Origin: an uncultured Rhodothermaceae bacterium
Lineage (GTDB): Bacteria > Bacteroidota > Rhodothermia > Rhodothermales > Salinibacteraceae
Assembly (NCBI GenBank): GCA_913056335.1
Contig: CAJXLX010000005.1
Span: 1 to 52,944 of the forward strand
Direction of reading: 5' to 3'
Length of the DNA stretch: 52,944 bases
Shown here: positions 1-9,047 of the stretch, piece after piece
How positions within the stretch are numbered: the stretch's first letter is position 1
Layout of the letters: each line of letters begins with the position of its first letter
Notes under the pieces: generated by a model
Seen by the model: the letters and a program-made list of their open reading frames with translations, nothing else
Databases searched by the model: none
What the model was told of the DNA's origin: nothing
Translations under genes and position numbers: made by a program

Positions 1-12
1 TTTACGTGCTAT

Positions 13-783
13 ATGGCGAACTCTGACCCCGCACTTGGTTTTGGCGTAAGTCCGCGTCTTCTGAAGGCAACCGAGGCGCTGCTGTTTGCTGCCGATGACC
101 CCATTGGGGCCGAGCGCATCGCTGAGATCGTGACGGAGGTGACAGGCGAAGCGAAAGTGGATGCCGAGCGCGTGGAAACGGTTATCGAGGCACTACAAGA
201 GGTGTACAAGACCAACGAGCGCGCCTTTGAGATTGTGGCGTGGGCGGGGGGATACCGCATGGTGACCCGCGAAGAAGTGGCCCCCTTCGTTAAAGCAATG
301 GTGCAGGACGAGCAGCGGCAATCCCTCTCGCGCTCGTTGCTGGAAACGATAGCCGTGGTCGCTTACAAGCAGCCCGTAACACGTCCCGAGGTCGATTTTG
401 TGCGCGGCGTGAACTCCGATTACGCGCTGCGCAAGCTCATGGAGCTGGAATTGGTGGACGTGAAGGGCCGCAGCGAATCGCTGGGGCGTCCGCTCTTGTA
501 CGGCACCACGCCTGCGTTTCTGGAGCAGTTCGGACTCAACACGCTCGATGATCTGCCGACCATCCGCGAAGTCGAAGAGTTGCTCGACGATCCGAACTTC
601 GACGATGAGCGGGCGCAGCTCCTGCAGCTTAAGACGGAAGAAGCTGCCGATGCCCTCGGCGATGCGATGCCCGACAGTTTACAGAACATTGCTGAGGCAA
701 AAGCGAATGACGCAGACGCGCCGTCCGCTGAAGATGCGTCGGATGCTGCTTCGAAGAACAACGCTCCTGCATCCTCCCAATAA
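13..783 (+). CDS. scpB: segregation and condensation protein B (ScpB)
   Basis: ScpB is the winged-helix kleisin partner that, with ScpA and SMC, forms the bacterial condensin that compacts and segregates chromosomes. The first roughly 190 residues match the family: an N-terminal helix region (EALLFAADDP), then the conserved stretch RSLLETIAVVAYKQPVTRPEV and the second winged helix with GRSESLGRPLLYGTT. At 256 residues it is longer than usual because of an acidic, Ala/Asp-rich tail of about 60 residues that looks disordered, as is common in halophile proteins. It is followed after 21 bp by a pseudouridine synthase gene, the usual scpB-rluB order. scpA would be expected just upstream, outside the window. 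The start is the ATG at 13; no clear Shine-Dalgarno is visible. Confidence 0.93.
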   Translation: MANSDPALGFGVSPRLLKATEALLFAADDPIGAERIAEIVTEVTGEAKVDAERVETVIEALQEVYKTNERAFEIVAWAGGYRMVTREEVAPFVKAMVQDEQRQSLSRSLLETIAVVAYKQPVTRPEVDFVRGVNSDYALRKLMELELVDVKGRSESLGRPLLYGTTPAFLEQFGLNTLDDLPTIREVEELLDDPNFDDERAQLLQLKTEEAADALGDAMPDSLQNIAEAKANDADAPSAEDASDAASKNNAPASSQ

Positions 784-804
784 CGATCTACTTGCAAAGT
801 ATTT

Positions 805-1554
805 ATGAGTACGCCAACGGTGCCCGACGACGGCATGCGCATCAACAAGTACCTGAGCCGTGCGGGGGTGTGCTCGCGTCGGACGGCCGATACGCTGGTC
901 GCGGCGCGGCGCGTTGCCATCAACGGAGAGGTCGTCACGGCTCACGGCACGCAGGTGCAGCCGGGTGATACCGTGGCCGTGGATGGCGAGCCGGTGGGGC
1001 TGCAAGAAAAAGAATACCTGGTGCTCAACAAGCCTGCCGGATGCATTACGACAGTGCGTGATGACCGGGGACGCCAGACAGTCATGGACGTCATTGGGCG
1101 TGGCGATGCCAATCCGACGGGGCTCGCGCCGGTAGGCCGCCTGGATCGCGACACAACGGGTGTGCTTCTGTTGACTAACGATGGCGACTTGGCCCATCGG
1201 TTGATGCATCCGAGTTACGAGATCGACAAGATCTACTTTGTGCAGACGAAGCAGCCGGTTAAGCCGCACCAACTCGACTTGTTACGGCGTGGGGTAGACA
1301 TTGGCGATGATCGCCCGGCTCGGGCCGCCGATGCCGCGTATGTACAACCGCCTCAAAAGGAATGGATTGCCCTGAAGCTGCACGAAGGGCGCAACCGGCA
1401 GATCCGCCGCATGTGCGATGCGCTCGGACACCACGTGCGCACCCTCGACCGCGTGCAATTTGGAGGGATTACCCTGCAGGGGCTGGAACGCGGCGCCGTG
1501 CGATCGCTTACCGAACAAGAAATAGCTGACCTTCGGAACCGTGTATCCTCCTGA
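805..1554 (+). CDS. rluB: S4-domain 23S/16S rRNA pseudouridine synthase (RluB/RsuA family)
   Basis: This enzyme converts a specific rRNA uridine to pseudouridine. An S4 RNA-binding domain lies at about residues 11-60 (MRINKYLSRAGVCSRR). The catalytic domain follows, with the RsuA/RluB signature GRLDRDTTGVLLLTNDG, in which Asp114 is the expected catalytic aspartate. The later motif EGRNRQIRRM is also family-typical. Length (249 residues) fits RluB/RluE/RsuA. The family is certain, but the exact target base cannot be told from sequence; the scpB linkage favours RluB. The stop codon at 1552-1554 falls just before the IMP dehydrogenase gene, so scpB, this gene and guaB are probably co-transcribed. 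Confidence 0.9.
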   Translation: MSTPTVPDDGMRINKYLSRAGVCSRRTADTLVAARRVAINGEVVTAHGTQVQPGDTVAVDGEPVGLQEKEYLVLNKPAGCITTVRDDRGRQTVMDVIGRGDANPTGLAPVGRLDRDTTGVLLLTNDGDLAHRLMHPSYEIDKIYFVQTKQPVKPHQLDLLRRGVDIGDDRPARAADAAYVQPPQKEWIALKLHEGRNRQIRRMCDALGHHVRTLDRVQFGGITLQGLERGAVRSLTEQEIADLRNRVSS

Positions 1555-1561
1555 CCCCACC

Positions 1562-3091
1562 ATGATGACTTCTGATGCGACGACGGCTTCCTCGCTCAAC
1601 GACGCGCTCCAGCGTAAGATACGCGCCGAAGGGCTCACTTACGACGACGTGCTGCTGGTGCCGCGCCGGTCGAGCGTGATGCCGCGCACGGTATCGACCG
1701 CTTCGCGTGTGACGAAAGACATTTCGCTGAACGTGCCGGTGCTCTCGTCGGCTATGGATACGGTCACCGAAGCCGACATGGCGATTGCCCTGGCGCGGGA
1801 GGGCGGAGTGGGCGTCCTTCACAAAAACATGTCGATAGAGGACCAGGCCGCTGAGGTGCGCCGCGTAAAGCGCTCGGAGAGCGGCATGATTCTGGACCCC
1901 ATCACGATTTCGCCGCACGACACGGTGGGCGATGCCCGTAGCATGATGGCGCACTACTCCATTGGCGGCATTCCCGTCATTGACGACGAGCGCAGGCTGG
2001 TGGGGATCGTTACGAACCGCGACGTGCGGTTTGAACTCGAAAACGACAAGCCCATCCATGAGATGATGACCTCGGAGGGGCTTGTTACCGCATCGGTGGG
2101 CACCACGCTCGATGAGGCGGTACAGATTCTGCAGGACCACAAGATCGAGAAACTGCCCGTCATTGACGACGACGGCTACCTGAAGGGCCTCATTACGTTC
2201 AAAGATATTCGCAAGCGCCGCAAGCATCCCGATGCCTGCAAGGATGAGCATGGCCGCCTGCGTGTGGGGGCTGCGGTAGGCGTAACCCCTGATGTGCTCG
2301 ACCGTGTGTCGGCACTCGTTGAGGTCGGCGTCGACTTCATTACGATCGACACGGCGCACGGCCATTCCGAAGGGGTGCTCGAAACCGTGGCCGAGGTGAG
2401 CGACCATTTCGCTGATCAGGTGCAAATTATGGCTGGGAATGTAGCCACGGCCCAGGGCACCCGCGATCTCATTGAAGCCGGCGCACATGCCGTTAAGGTG
2501 GGCATTGGGCCCGGATCCATCTGCACCACGCGCGTGGTGGCGGGGGTGGGCGTTCCGCAGCTTACCGCGGTGCTCGAATGCGCCGAAGCAGCGTCCGAGT
2601 ACGATGTGCCCGTTGTTGCTGACGGCGGCATCAAGCAGACCGGCGACATCGCCAAAGCGCTTGCGGCGGGCGCCGGGACGGTCATGATCGGGAGTCTGTT
2701 TGCGAGCGTTGAGGAGAGTCCGGGCGAAACGATTATTTACGAGGGGCGCAAGTACAAAAGCTACCGTGGCATGGGCTCGGTGGGTGCCATGCAGGCTGGA
2801 AGCAAAGATCGCTACTTCCAGGATGCCGAAGACAACCTCAAGAAGCTTGTGCCGGAAGGCATTGAAGGGCGCGTGCCGTACAGCGGAACGCTCGCTGAAG
2901 TGATTCACCAGATGGTGGGCGGGCTCCGTGCTGCAATGGGCTACTGTGGATGCGCCACCGTTCCCGATCTCTACGAAAACGCTCAGTTCACACGCATCAC
3001 GGCTGCGGGCATGCGCGAAAGCCACCCGCACGACGTGGAGATCACGCAAGAATCGCCAAACTACTACTCGGGGCGCCACAAGTCCGCGTAA
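1562..3091 (+). CDS. guaB: inosine-5'-monophosphate dehydrogenase
   Basis: GuaB oxidises IMP to XMP with NAD+, the first committed step of GMP synthesis. The order is the standard TIM barrel interrupted by a CBS-domain pair (about residues 110-220, with [12 protein letters not shown] and [14 protein letters not shown]). The active-site loop GPGSICTTR contains the catalytic cysteine, residue 321 counted from the ATG at 1562. The flap ([10 protein letters not shown]) and the C-terminal YSG motif are present. An in-frame GTG at 1541 would add seven residues and overlap the preceding gene. I chose the ATG at 1562 because the family begins close to the [11 protein letters not shown] motif. Length is about 509 residues, normal for the family. 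Confidence 0.96.
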   Translation: MMTSDATTASSLNDALQRKIRAEGLTYDDVLLVPRRSSVMPRTVSTASRVTKDISLNVPVLSSAMDTVTEADMAIALAREGGVGVLHKNMSIEDQAAEVRRVKRSESGMILDPITISPHDTVGDARSMMAHYSIGGIPVIDDERRLVGIVTNRDVRFELENDKPIHEMMTSEGLVTASVGTTLDEAVQILQDHKIEKLPVIDDDGYLKGLITFKDIRKRRKHPDACKDEHGRLRVGAAVGVTPDVLDRVSALVEVGVDFITIDTAHGHSEGVLETVAEVSDHFADQVQIMAGNVATAQGTRDLIEAGAHAVKVGIGPGSICTTRVVAGVGVPQLTAVLECAEAASEYDVPVVADGGIKQTGDIAKALAAGAGTVMIGSLFASVEESPGETIIYEGRKYKSYRGMGSVGAMQAGSKDRYFQDAEDNLKKLVPEGIEGRVPYSGTLAEVIHQMVGGLRAAMGYCGCATVPDLYENAQFTRITAAGMRESHPHDVEITQESPNYYSGRHKSA

Positions 3092-3148
3092 CAGATCTGG
3101 TGCTCCACTGCAATCGCATCCTGCTGTATCAATGATCCGCGCCCCTCT

Positions 3149-4234
3149 ATGCGAACAACCACTGTCGACGCGACTCACGACCTGCTTCGCAGCATTGCCC
3201 GCGACCATCACACCGATGCGCTGGTCCTTACGGCGCTGCCCGACATCCGCTGGGCCTGCGGCTTCACCGGCTCGAACGGACTGCTCATTGCGCGCCCTGA
3301 CCGGCTCATCTTTCTTTCGGATAGCCGCTACACCGAGCAAGCGGAACGCGAAGTGCAAAACGCAGAGGTCCATACGCCGGGATACAGTCTGTGGGAGTAC
3401 GTCGAAGAAGAGGGACTGCTCGACGATGTGGATTCGGTGCTGGTACAAGCCGATGTCGTAACGGTCCAAACGCTGCACGGATGGCGCGAACGTTTTCCGC
3501 ACATCACGTGGGAAGAGGGCAGCGGGCTGCTGACCGAGTATCGTGGAGCAAAGTCGGAGGCGGAAGTTGAGAAGCTGCGGGCCGCTCAGGAAATCACTGA
3601 CACGATATTTGCCGAGCTCTGCGACTGGATTGAACCGGGTGTGACCGAACGCGAAGTAGGGGCCGAGATCGTGTATCGCCATCTGCTGCACGGGGCCGAC
3701 AAAATGTCGTTCGACCCCATTGTGGCATCGGGTCCGAACGGAGCGCTTCCGCATGCACGCCCGTCCGATCGTGTGCTGCGTGAGGGCGAACTCGTCGTTA
3801 TCGACATGGGGTGCTTCCTGAATGGCTACGCCTCCGACATGACGCGCACTATTGCGCTGGGCGAGCCCTCGGATGAGGCACGACGCGTATACAATATCGT
3901 GCTGGAGGCGCAAGAAGCCGCGCTTCAGTCCGCTCGTAGCGGCATCACGGGCACTGATATTGATGCGGTAGCCCGTGGGATCATTGAGGAGGCGGGCTAC
4001 GACGACTACTTTGGGCATGGGCTGGGCCACGGCGTAGGACTCGAAATCCACGAATGGCCGCGCCTCTCGTATCACGTAACGCACGACCTGCCCGATGGCG
4101 CTGCAGTTACCGTAGAGCCGGGGATCTACCTGCCTAAAAAGTTTGGCGTGCGCATCGAAGACCTCATTATCCTGCATCCTGACGGCCACGAGAACCTGAC
4201 GCAGAGTCCCAAGACACTTCAGGTTATCACGTAG
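3149..4234 (+). CDS. pepQ: M24 family Xaa-Pro aminopeptidase
   Basis: This cytosolic metallopeptidase removes N-terminal residues preceding proline, or splits Xaa-Pro dipeptides. A creatinase-type N-terminal domain covers about residues 1-135 and the pita-bread M24 domain covers 140-361. All five metal ligands can be placed: Asp219 in VVIDMG, Asp230 in YASDMTRT, His294 in GLGHGVG, Glu323 in TVEPGIY and Glu337 in VRIEDL. The length of 361 is typical of the short bacterial aminopeptidase/prolidase group. Prolidase (PepQ) and aminopeptidase P cannot be separated confidently by eye, so the symbol is tentative. It starts 57 bp after guaB on the same strand and may share its transcript. Confidence 0.9.
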   Translation: MRTTTVDATHDLLRSIARDHHTDALVLTALPDIRWACGFTGSNGLLIARPDRLIFLSDSRYTEQAEREVQNAEVHTPGYSLWEYVEEEGLLDDVDSVLVQADVVTVQTLHGWRERFPHITWEEGSGLLTEYRGAKSEAEVEKLRAAQEITDTIFAELCDWIEPGVTEREVGAEIVYRHLLHGADKMSFDPIVASGPNGALPHARPSDRVLREGELVVIDMGCFLNGYASDMTRTIALGEPSDEARRVYNIVLEAQEAALQSARSGITGTDIDAVARGIIEEAGYDDYFGHGLGHGVGLEIHEWPRLSYHVTHDLPDGAAVTVEPGIYLPKKFGVRIEDLIILHPDGHENLTQSPKTLQVIT

Positions 4235-4337
4235 CGGCAGGAGGGAGGCGGATGTCCTCTGTATTGTGAAGAAGAAACGGATCCTCAACAGGTAGCGTAT
4301 CCACCGTGCATCTATTGCCAACCAACCGCGCTGTCTT

Positions 4338-4489
4338 ATGCCTGATCTGACGCTGAAAGACATGCCCGAGTCTGTCTACAAACGGCTCGAAGCGTGTCCA
4401 TCACCCGCGCCGAAGCGCTCAACCGTTGGCTGGGACGTACCTTTGATTCGGAGCTGATCGAGAAAGGAAAACGAGAGGGTCGAGCATGA
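4338..4489 (+). pseudogene. remnant of a FitA/VapB-type antitoxin gene
   Basis: The first 19 codons read MPDLTLKDMPESVYKRLEA, which looks like the start of a FitA/VapB ribbon-helix-helix antitoxin. After that the frame is lost. In the next frame a plausible antitoxin tail appears (ITRAEALNRWLGRTF, ending EGRA and stop at 4487-4489). This tail overlaps the following ATG in an ATGA arrangement, as intact antitoxin-toxin pairs often do. The simplest reading is an out-of-frame internal deletion that removed the middle of the gene. In its own frame the 5' part ends after about 39 codons. No functional antitoxin is predicted. Confidence 0.6.
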
Positions 4490-4671
4490 TCGTAGGCATA
4501 GATACAGATCTGGTGCTCCAACGGGCCGCAGCGCCGGTCCACTCGGCGTATGGTTGCGAATATGTTGCGCTCGCCCAGACCCGTGACCTCCTGCTTGTAA
4601 CCGGCGATAAACAACTGGCCGCCCGCTTCCCCGATATCGCACACCTCCTCGAATCCGTTGCGGCGCAGTAA
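4486..4671 (+). pseudogene. remnant of a VapC-type PIN-domain toxin gene
   Basis: An intact VapC toxin is a PIN-domain RNase of about 130 residues. This frame encodes only 61. Residues 1-10 (MIVGIDTDLV) match the first strand of a PIN domain with its acidic residue. From about residue 19 it jumps to the last third of a PIN domain (AYGCEYVALAQ, then LLLVTGDKQLAARFPDIA). The central section that would carry the middle acidic residue is absent. It overlaps the antitoxin remnant by 4 bp, so the pair is a fossil VapBC module in which both genes lost their centres. Toxin activity is unlikely. It could alternatively be a decayed chromosomal PIN gene without toxin history. Confidence 0.6.
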
Positions 4672-4703
4672 ATGCGCATTGTTTCCCATCTTGCATTGCT
4701 GGT

Positions 4704-7700
4704 ATGGCCCGATTTCTTGCTGCATGCACCTATTTCCTTCTTCTCAGCATTGTGTGGAGTGCGGGAGGTGTAGACGCTACAGCGCAGCCCCAGCGGTCCG
4801 AAGACGCTGCGTCCGAGACGACCGAGTTGATTGTTCGGCTGGAGGCCAATGCCCCTTCGTCGCTTCGACAGGCACTTGAGACGCCTGCTGCAGCGCGCCC
4901 CGCAGCCGTTGCGCCGCTCTTTGCTCAAGTCCAGTCCACACGCCCTGCATTTCCCGAACGGCGCGCAGAACAACAGACAGGCACCGACCGCTGGCCCGTC
5001 TACCTTGTCTCGGTAACTGATGCGAGCGCCCTCGCCTCTGTACAGCAAACCTGGGCCGACCAGCCGGGGGTGCGCTATGTGGAGCCGAATGATTTCTTTG
5101 AACTGGACATCCTCCGCGAACACGCAGCGCTGCCGGATGACCTGCCTATCTCACTTGACCCCGACACGATTGACGCGCAGCTCGATCACCTCGACGTGAT
5201 CCGGGCGCGCGAGGCCCACACCATCACCCGGGGCGATCCATCCGTTACGATGGGCGTCATCGATTCGGGCATCTTCTACACACATCCCGACCTCGAAAAC
5301 CAGATGTGGGTAAACCGCCCCGAGGATGTGGCCAACGCCGGCACCTTCGTGCCCGCCAACCGTCAGGGCACCGATGAAGACGGCAACGGCTGGGTGGATG
5401 ATGTAATTGGCTACAGCTTCGTCGACCGTCCGGAGTTTCCTGAAGCCGGGCGCTACGGCCCGCGCGCCCCCGACCCACGGCCCGACTCGCTCCGCGATCC
5501 CGGTCGGCATGGGACCACCGTAGCCGGTGTCCTGGGTGCGCAGGAAGACAATAACTCTGGTATGAAGGGCGTTGCGCCCGAAGCCCGAATCGCTGCGCTC
5601 CGCGCCTTTGGCGGCGATGGACGAGGCCGCACCCGCGACATTGCAGCAGCTGTTATCTATGGCGCGGACATGGGCATGGATGTGCTTAACATGTCGTTTG
5701 GGCGCGATCGCTCATCGCCGCTGTTGCATGAGGCCATTCGGTACGCCCACGAGCAGGGCACAGTCCTGGTCGCCTCGGCCGGAAACACCGCCGGAGACGC
5801 CCCGCACTATCCATCTGACTACCCCGAAGTTATCTCGAGCATTTGGCTGGCGGAAGACGGCGAGGGGCTGCCCGCGTTCAGTACCAGCTCGTACGGCATC
5901 GGCGCCGACATTGGCGCACCGGGCACCAACGTGTTTACAACCGACTATCCGCGCTCCCTACCCGAAAACGAGATCACCCCAGCCGACCTGTACGTCAATT
6001 CCAGCGGCTCCTCGTTCTCGGCCCCGCAGGTCACCGGGGCCGTTGCGCTGCTCCGCTCGCTCGATTCGGACCTAAGCCCCGCCGATATCCGCTCCATCCT
6101 CACCAGCACCACCGCCGATGTTGGACTTCCTGGATGGGATAATCGTACTGCTGCCGGTCGCCTCGATGTTTACGAAGCGCTGAAGCGGGCCCTTCCGGGA
6201 GATACGCAGATCACAAGTCCCGAACACAATAGCGGCTGGGATACAAATCAGATTGCTGTTATTGGAAACTCTGTGCATCCCAAACATGCGTCTTTTGAGG
6301 TAAAATATGCTCGGGGCACCTCCAACGTAGACGATGCCACCTGGACAACCATCCAAGAGCCGGTCTCCGAGCGCGTGCTCAATGATACACTTGCCACATG
6401 GTCTGTCTCCAACCTGGAGGAAGGAAGCTACACGCTGCGCCTCATCACGAATCTTACCGATGGACGCACCGTCGAAGACCGGCGGCGCGTACGCATCCAA
6501 CGCACCTCGCCCACGCTCACCATTCATGCGATGGAGCCCGGACTCGTGGGCAGTGCCTTCGGTATCATCGCCGATGTGGAATCCAACCAGCGCACTCGAA
6601 TCACACTCGATGTAACCCGCAATGGCGACTCTGATGCGGTACAGAGCGAGTTTCAGCGCCGACGGCATGGCGTTTCGTGGGCCGATACGCGGGGCACCGG
6701 TGGAGCTGCCGCTGTCCGCCTCATTGCAACTAACGATGCCGGACTCGAAACCGCGTTCGACACCACACTCACCATCCCCGAACGGCGGTTCCAGTCGCAG
6801 CTCCTGGAGCGCAACGCGACTTCGGTTCCACGCGGCCACCTGCTCCCCCAACTGGTTGATTTTGATGAGGACACGCTACCCGAGCTCCTTCTGAACCCGC
6901 TCACGCGCCAGGGGGGCATCAGCGATTCGCTCTACCTGTACGAGTGGACCGGAGCCGACTTCGTGCGGGGCGATTCGCTCCGGGCCAATGTCTTTCCGCG
7001 CGACGTTGGCGATACCAACGCGTCCGGCACCCCCGAACTGCTCACGCAGGTGGCATCGGCTACGCTGCTGCTGGAGCAGGGCCCCGGCGAGTGGCTGCCC
7101 AAAACACAGGCGTTTATCGACACCACAGGCAGTGCCGATTCCCCTTTTATTGGAAGCCGACTGGTCGATCTCCAAGAGCGCGGTTCATCGCAGATCGTTG
7201 GGCATACGCGCTCGGTGTGGGAGGGCCTTCGCTACGATGGCTCGTCGTACGTCCCGGCATTTGGAATCGGGCCCCGCGATGTCTTCCTGACTCCAGACAC
7301 GCTCGATCTGCAGAGCATCATTGGACCTGCCATCGCCGCTACAGGCGATTACACCGGCAACGGACGTGCCAACTTGCTGGTGGGCGACCAATATGGACAA
7401 CTCATCTTGTACGAAACGCTTCCCAATCGCGACAAACCGCTGCCCATCTGGTCACATGCCTCGAACCGGTTTGGTGCAGGGCAGCGCTTCGGTACGGGCG
7501 ATATAACCGGCGATGGCGTGGATAACTTTATTACGTTTACCCAGCACTATCCGCTCACGCTGCCCAACAGCACGCGCATGCCACCACGGAGCACGTACAC
7601 CGTGTGGGAGCGCGACGGCCCCGACGACTTCACCCCGGCCTATCGGCTGCCCGTTGCAGGTGACCCAGGAGCCACCGGATCCATCACCACCGCCAACCTC

Positions 7701-9047
7701 ACCGGCGATGACCGCGACGAAGTCATCATTGCGCACACCCCGTACCTTATCGTGTTGCGCAACCACGCGAGCCGTGGGTGGGAGGTTGCCTACATCGACG
7801 ACCGTGCGGGAGGCGAGTCGGTCGTCAGCCCCGCCATGGTCGCAGGTGACGTCTCTGGCAACGGCCAGCCCGATGTGTTCGTCGCCACGCGGCAAGACCA
7901 CCTCGTCCGCTACACGGTGCAGGACAACGCGCTTGCGGTGCCGCCACCACAGTGGCGCGAAGCCACCGCTCTGGCAGCAGACGAAGTGCGGCTCCGCTGG
8001 GACGCGCCGGGGGCAGACTCGGTCGGCGTGTTTCAGCGCCTTGATGGGGACGCGTTTACGTTGCGTACCGCCCAGCAAGACTCCAGCCTTTCGATTGCGA
8101 CCAGTGAGCCCGCCGCGTACGCTCTGCGCGCATGGAGCGACGGCACCGCCTCGCCCTTGAGTCCCCCCCGCCGCATTGTGCCGCACGCCCCGGCCACTGT
8201 GACCGATGTCTCGTATCCCGCCTCCAACCAGGTCCGCCTTCAGTTTGACACACAGATGAGCGAGGCTACACGTGCGGAGCAGTTCACGTATGAAGGGGCC
8301 ACGGCCCGCCGGGTGATAGGCGCTGCCAACTACGAAGCGCTCGTCGTAACGCTTCCGCCTGACGTGCCACGCACCGGTACCCTAACGTGGAGCGATGTCC
8401 GCGATGCCCTGGACCTGCCTGTGGGACAGACCGAACAAAACATCACCCTTCCTGAACGGTCGGATGCTCCGTTTTTCCTGACCGAATGGGATCGCAGCGC
8501 ACGACAGCAGGTAACGCTGCACTTCAACGATGCAGTAGATGCCGAGCGCGCCTCCGACATAGCAGGATACCGCGTAACGCCGCCTGGCGACGTTACCGCT
8601 GCCCGTGTTGCCCCGGACGATCCCATGCAGGTGGAGCTCGACATCGGCGGTGTGGCTATTGGAGGCACCGGATCCATTATCACGCTTCAAATGGACGACC
8701 TTATCAGTGCCGACGGGCGCACGCTTGCTCCCGAAAGCCGAGCTGTGCAGCTTACCGGCCCTGCGGAGGACCTCGACGATGTATACGTCTACCCCAACCC
8801 GATGCGCGCTGCGGACCACGACCCGCACGTTACCATCGCAGAATTGCCTACCGAGGCCACGCTCCGTATCATCAGCGTAGACGGGCGCCGCGTGCGCACC
8901 CTGCACACCGATCGCGCCGCTGAAGGCGGACTGGAGTGGGATCTGCAGGATGAGTCGGGGCAGCGCGTGCCCACCGGCGTGTACTACATCCGCGTCGAAT
9001 CGCCCGGTGAATCTCCTGTCATGGTAAAAGCAGCTGTCATCTGGTAG
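4704..9047 (+). CDS. secreted subtilisin-like (S8) serine protease with FG-GAP-like repeats and C-terminal sorting domain
   Basis: This is a large exported serine protease of 1447 residues. An N-terminal hydrophobic signal peptide (about residues 1-27) is followed by an inhibitor-like propeptide (40-135) and the S8 domain. The catalytic triad is Asp187 in GVIDSG, His269 in RHGTTVAG and Ser437 in GSSFSAP; Asn361 in SAGN is the oxyanion residue. Downstream lie Ig-like sections and several FG-GAP/VCBS-like units with D-x-N/T-G-x-G patterns (GDYTGNGRANLLVG, GDITGDGVDNFI, GDVSGNGQPDVFV). The last ~85 residues start at VYVYPNPM and include an RxVRTL section and a VPTGVYYIRV strand, as in Bacteroidota type IX secretion A-type sorting domains. 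It probably acts on or outside the cell surface. The next gene's ATG directly follows its stop. Confidence 0.88.
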   Translation: MARFLAACTYFLLLSIVWSAGGVDATAQPQRSEDAASETTELIVRLEANAPSSLRQALETPAAARPAAVAPLFAQVQSTRPAFPERRAEQQTGTDRWPVYLVSVTDASALASVQQTWADQPGVRYVEPNDFFELDILREHAALPDDLPISLDPDTIDAQLDHLDVIRAREAHTITRGDPSVTMGVIDSGIFYTHPDLENQMWVNRPEDVANAGTFVPANRQGTDEDGNGWVDDVIGYSFVDRPEFPEAGRYGPRAPDPRPDSLRDPGRHGTTVAGVLGAQEDNNSGMKGVAPEARIAALRAFGGDGRGRTRDIAAAVIYGADMGMDVLNMSFGRDRSSPLLHEAIRYAHEQGTVLVASAGNTAGDAPHYPSDYPEVISSIWLAEDGEGLPAFSTSSYGIGADIGAPGTNVFTTDYPRSLPENEITPADLYVNSSGSSFSAPQVTGAVALLRSLDSDLSPADIRSILTSTTADVGLPGWDNRTAAGRLDVYEALKRALPGDTQITSPEHNSGWDTNQIAVIGNSVHPKHASFEVKYARGTSNVDDATWTTIQEPVSERVLNDTLATWSVSNLEEGSYTLRLITNLTDGRTVEDRRRVRIQRTSPTLTIHAMEPGLVGSAFGIIADVESNQRTRITLDVTRNGDSDAVQSEFQRRRHGVSWADTRGTGGAAAVRLIATNDAGLETAFDTTLTIPERRFQSQLLERNATSVPRGHLLPQLVDFDEDTLPELLLNPLTRQGGISDSLYLYEWTGADFVRGDSLRANVFPRDVGDTNASGTPELLTQVASATLLLEQGPGEWLPKTQAFIDTTGSADSPFIGSRLVDLQERGSSQIVGHTRSVWEGLRYDGSSYVPAFGIGPRDVFLTPDTLDLQSIIGPAIAATGDYTGNGRANLLVGDQYGQLILYETLPNRDKPLPIWSHASNRFGAGQRFGTGDITGDGVDNFITFTQHYPLTLPNSTRMPPRSTYTVWERDGPDDFTPAYRLPVAGDPGATGSITTANLTGDDRDEVIIAHTPYLIVLRNHASRGWEVAYIDDRAGGESVVSPAMVAGDVSGNGQPDVFVATRQDHLVRYTVQDNALAVPPPQWREATALAADEVRLRWDAPGADSVGVFQRLDGDAFTLRTAQQDSSLSIATSEPAAYALRAWSDGTASPLSPPRRIVPHAPATVTDVSYPASNQVRLQFDTQMSEATRAEQFTYEGATARRVIGAANYEALVVTLPPDVPRTGTLTWSDVRDALDLPVGQTEQNITLPERSDAPFFLTEWDRSARQQVTLHFNDAVDAERASDIAGYRVTPPGDVTAARVAPDDPMQVELDIGGVAIGGTGSIITLQMDDLISADGRTLAPESRAVQLTGPAEDLDDVYVYPNPMRAADHDPHVTIAELPTEATLRIISVDGRRVRTLHTDRAAEGGLEWDLQDESGQRVPTGVYYIRVESPGESPVMVKAAVIW

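Noticed and set aside
1508-4363. A very long minus-strand open frame (951 codons) opposite guaB and the aminopeptidase
   Set aside because: It is the antisense of clear, conserved genes; its residues are rich in Arg/His/Val/Ala as expected from the reversed codon use, and no family motif appears.
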